A DNA stretch of 6,998 bases from an uncultured Bacilli bacterium (GTDB taxonomy: Bacteria > Bacillota_I > Bacilli_A > RF39 > UBA660). The notes under the pieces are model-generated. The model was given only the letters and a program-made list of their open reading frames with translations. It was not told where the DNA came from and ran no database searches. Shown here piece by piece: positions 4,906-6,998 of this stretch. Each line of letters opens with the position of its first letter. Position 1 is the first letter of the stretch. The stretch covers positions 1-6,998 of the forward strand of contig CANRQD010000069.1 in the NCBI GenBank assembly GCA_947632685.1. Reading direction: 5' to 3'. The position numbers and the translations under genes are program-made.

Positions 4906-6998
4906 ATGGAAGAAAAATTGAAATTATTACTTGATAAAATAGATTTTGATAACAATATGTATGAGTATTTTCAAAATGCAGTATTAAAAAAGATAATTGT
5001 TAGTAGTAAAAAATCTTTATGGACTATATTTATTGATAATGATAATTATATCCCAGTGGATGTTATAAAAATTCTAGATTCTAAAATAAAAGAAATTGAT
5101 AAAAATACTAAAAATTTTAATATAATATATAATATTAAAAATAAGGATAATAATTATTTATTAAACTATTATCCTTATTTGTTAGAATTATTAAAAAAAG
5201 ACTTAGGTGTTATAGAAATATATCGTGATGCATTAAAATTAGAAGATGATAAATTAATATTAGTAGTATCTAATACAATAGAAGAGGCTAAATTAAATAA
5301 TTGTATTGATAAAATAAATAAATTTTTTAAAAGATTTTCTTATGAAGATGATATAAATATAGTAATTAGAAAAGAAGAAAGTGTTTTAGAAGAAATAAAA
5401 AAAGAATTAGAAGAGAGTACAAATATAGATTTAAGTAAAGAAAATAAAAAACAAGAAGAAAAACCATCTAGTAAGAATTTTTATAAAAAAAGAAAAAATA
5501 TTAATATTTTAGAAGAAGATCCTATAAAAATAAAAACTATTATAGGTGAAGATGATAATATCTTAGTAGAAGCTTATATATTTGGAGTAGATTATTTTGA
5601 ATCTAGTAGGACAGATTTTAAAATAATAACATTAAAAATAACTGATTATTCGGATAGTATTTATTGTAAAATATTTGTAAGAGATTTAGAAGAATATAGT
5701 AATTTGAAGAAAGAATTTAAAGAAGGTATTTGGGTAAGAATAAAAGGTAAAACTGTAAATGATAAGTATTCAAAAGAATTAGTATTAAATGCTAGAGCTA
5801 GTGATATTATTAAGGTAGATAAAAAAATAGAAGAAATTAAAGATAATAGTCCTGTAAAAAGAGTTGAATTACATGCTCATACAAAAATGAGTCAAATGGA
5901 TGGACTTGCTGATGAAGTTGATTTATTAAAACAAGCTCTTAAATGGGGACATAAAGCAATTGCAATAACAGATCATAATGGTTGCCAAGCTTTTCCACAT
6001 ATTTTTAATTTTGTAACTTCACATAATAAAAACTTAGGAGAAAATGAAGAACCTTTTAAAGCTATTTATGGTACAGAATTAACTTTAATAGATGATTCAG
6101 TAAATATTGTATTAAGACCTAATAATAAAAACATGTTAGAGCAAACTTATGTTGTATTTGACTTTGAAACAACAGGATTTAATGCAGGTGGTGCTGATTC
6201 TATTATAGAAATAGGAGCAGTAAAAATTTGTAATGGTGAAATTATTGATAAGTATGATGAATTAATTAATCCAGGTAGAAAACTTCCACAAAAAATAATA
6301 GATGTTACTAATATTACAGATGAAATGTTAGAAGGAAAAGATAATGAAGAAAATGCTGTAAAAAGATTTGTAGAGTGGTTTAAAGATTTACCAATGGTTG
6401 CTCATAATGCTAAATTTGATGTTTCATTTTTAGAGATGGCATATAAAAAATATAATTTAGGTGAATTTAAGAATCCTGTAATTGATACTTTAGAATTATC
6501 ACGTACTTTAGATAATAATTATGCAAGACATTCATTATCTGCATTGGTTAAAAGATATAATGTTCCATGGGATGAAGAAGCACATCACAGAGGAGATTAT
6601 GATGCAGAAGGTACTGCTTTAGTATTTCATAAAATGTTAGAAAAACTTGATAATAGACATATAGAAAATATGAATCAATTAGATGATTTAGTATCTCGTG
6701 ATGAAATTTATAAATATGGACGTAGTTATCATATAAATATTTTAGTAAAAAATAAAACAGGCTTAAAGAACTTATTTAAACTAATATCACTTGCTAATAC
6801 AAAATATTTATATAAAACTCCAAGAATATTACGTAGTGAAGTTGAAAAAAATAGAGAGGGATTATTAATAGGTAGTGGTTGCTATGAAAGTGAAGTCTTT
6901 ATAGAAGCTAGAAGTAAAAGTGAAGATGAACTTTCAAATATTATTAGATTTTATGATTATGTTGAAGTACAACCAATAGAATGTTATGATCATTTAAT
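4906..6998 (+). CDS. polC: DNA polymerase III alpha subunit, Gram-positive PolC type (partial, N-terminal 697 residues)
   Basis: The replicative polymerase of low-GC Gram-positives. The frame is open to the right edge, so the polymerase core, duplex-binding and C-terminal regions are outside; full PolC proteins are about 1400 residues. Domains in order: N-terminal domain (1 to about 200; the opening residues align with B. subtilis PolC, supporting the start at 4906) with a Lys/Glu-rich linker at about 160-205; OB-fold nucleic-acid-binding domain (about 216-305); first half of the PHP domain, with H323-A-H325, MSQMD (D332), TDH (D356-H357) and E391; and a DnaQ-like 3'-5' proofreading exonuclease inserted in the PHP domain (about 414-590). 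The exonuclease carries Exo I D419-F-E421, Exo II D505 in NAKFD, and Exo III H561-x4-D566. The second PHP half follows (about 600 on: TGLKNLFKLIS, KTPRILRSE, REGLLIGSGC). All expected exonuclease metal ligands are present, so proofreading should be active. Confidence 0.96.
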   Translation, partial: MEEKLKLLLDKIDFDNNMYEYFQNAVLKKIIVSSKKSLWTIFIDNDNYIPVDVIKILDSKIKEIDKNTKNFNIIYNIKNKDNNYLLNYYPYLLELLKKDLGVIEIYRDALKLEDDKLILVVSNTIEEAKLNNCIDKINKFFKRFSYEDDINIVIRKEESVLEEIKKELEESTNIDLSKENKKQEEKPSSKNFYKKRKNINILEEDPIKIKTIIGEDDNILVEAYIFGVDYFESSRTDFKIITLKITDYSDSIYCKIFVRDLEEYSNLKKEFKEGIWVRIKGKTVNDKYSKELVLNARASDIIKVDKKIEEIKDNSPVKRVELHAHTKMSQMDGLADEVDLLKQALKWGHKAIAITDHNGCQAFPHIFNFVTSHNKNLGENEEPFKAIYGTELTLIDDSVNIVLRPNNKNMLEQTYVVFDFETTGFNAGGADSIIEIGAVKICNGEIIDKYDELINPGRKLPQKIIDVTNITDEMLEGKDNEENAVKRFVEWFKDLPMVAHNAKFDVSFLEMAYKKYNLGEFKNPVIDTLELSRTLDNNYARHSLSALVKRYNVPWDEEAHHRGDYDAEGTALVFHKMLEKLDNRHIENMNQLDDLVSRDEIYKYGRSYHINILVKNKTGLKNLFKLISLANTKYLYKTPRILRSEVEKNREGLLIGSGCYESEVFIEARSKSEDELSNIIRFYDYVEVQPIECYDHL

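Noticed and set aside
5372..5520. Lys/Glu-rich stretch in polC as a frameshift or low-quality region
   Set aside because: The frame continues unbroken into the OB fold, and a variable charged linker at this place is normal in PolC proteins.
1..6998. Mollicutes code (TGA as Trp), suggested by the base composition
   Set aside because: The 1221 gene ends at TGA right at a terminator, and tryptophans throughout are encoded by TGG, so the standard bacterial code fits.
1..6998. Defence island, prophage, CRISPR or transposon content
   Set aside because: No spaced direct repeats, transposase, integrase, nuclease-helicase or toxin-antitoxin pairs are visible; the recognised genes are core chromosomal functions.

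Overview
The window is about three-quarters A+T, and its genes use standard-code stops (TAG, TGA, TAA) with TGG for Trp, so TGA is not read as Trp. A Gram-positive-type replicative polymerase PolC, an RluB-type pseudouridine synthase, Firmicutes-style ribosome binding sites and very Lys/Asn/Ile-rich proteins point to a very low-GC member of the Firmicutes, most likely the Bacilli side (Erysipelotrichia- or RF39-like gut lineages). That placement is inferred from style, not from a phylogenetic marker search.

Layout, left to right. Positions 1-282 (minus) hold the N-terminal 94 residues of a small Asn/Tyr/Ser-rich protein with a Gly-rich hydrophobic segment; it runs off the left edge. A compact divergent promoter region (283-436) separates it from rluB (437-1150). 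rluB ends in a hairpin whose loop carries the -35 box of the next gene, an unrecognised mostly helical protein (1221-1985). That gene converges on a single-cluster ferredoxin (minus, 2003-2191), and the two share a bidirectional terminator overlapping both stop codons. The ferredoxin promoter contains a perfect 16-bp palindrome. Next, on the plus strand, are a highly charged protein with a C-terminal membrane anchor (2331-3239), a PAP2-family membrane phosphatase (3332-3925), an unrecognised 279-residue protein (4039-4878), and 27 nt later the start of polC (4906 to the right edge), which contains the N-terminal, OB, PHP and proofreading exonuclease parts but not the polymerase core.

Functionally this is mostly chromosomal housekeeping: ribosomal RNA modification, electron transfer, lipid phosphate or undecaprenyl recycling, and DNA replication. 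Most genes appear to be single transcription units with their own promoter and terminator; the exception is the probable pair of the 4039 gene and polC. I see no tRNA or rRNA, insertion sequence, CRISPR array, phage gene or recognisable defence module. No intergenic stretch exceeds 300 bases. I did not find a convincing new multi-gene system. The points most worth following are the palindromic operator candidate at the ferredoxin promoter, the mother-cell-sigma-like promoter of the 1-282 gene, and the unknown protein coupled to polC.
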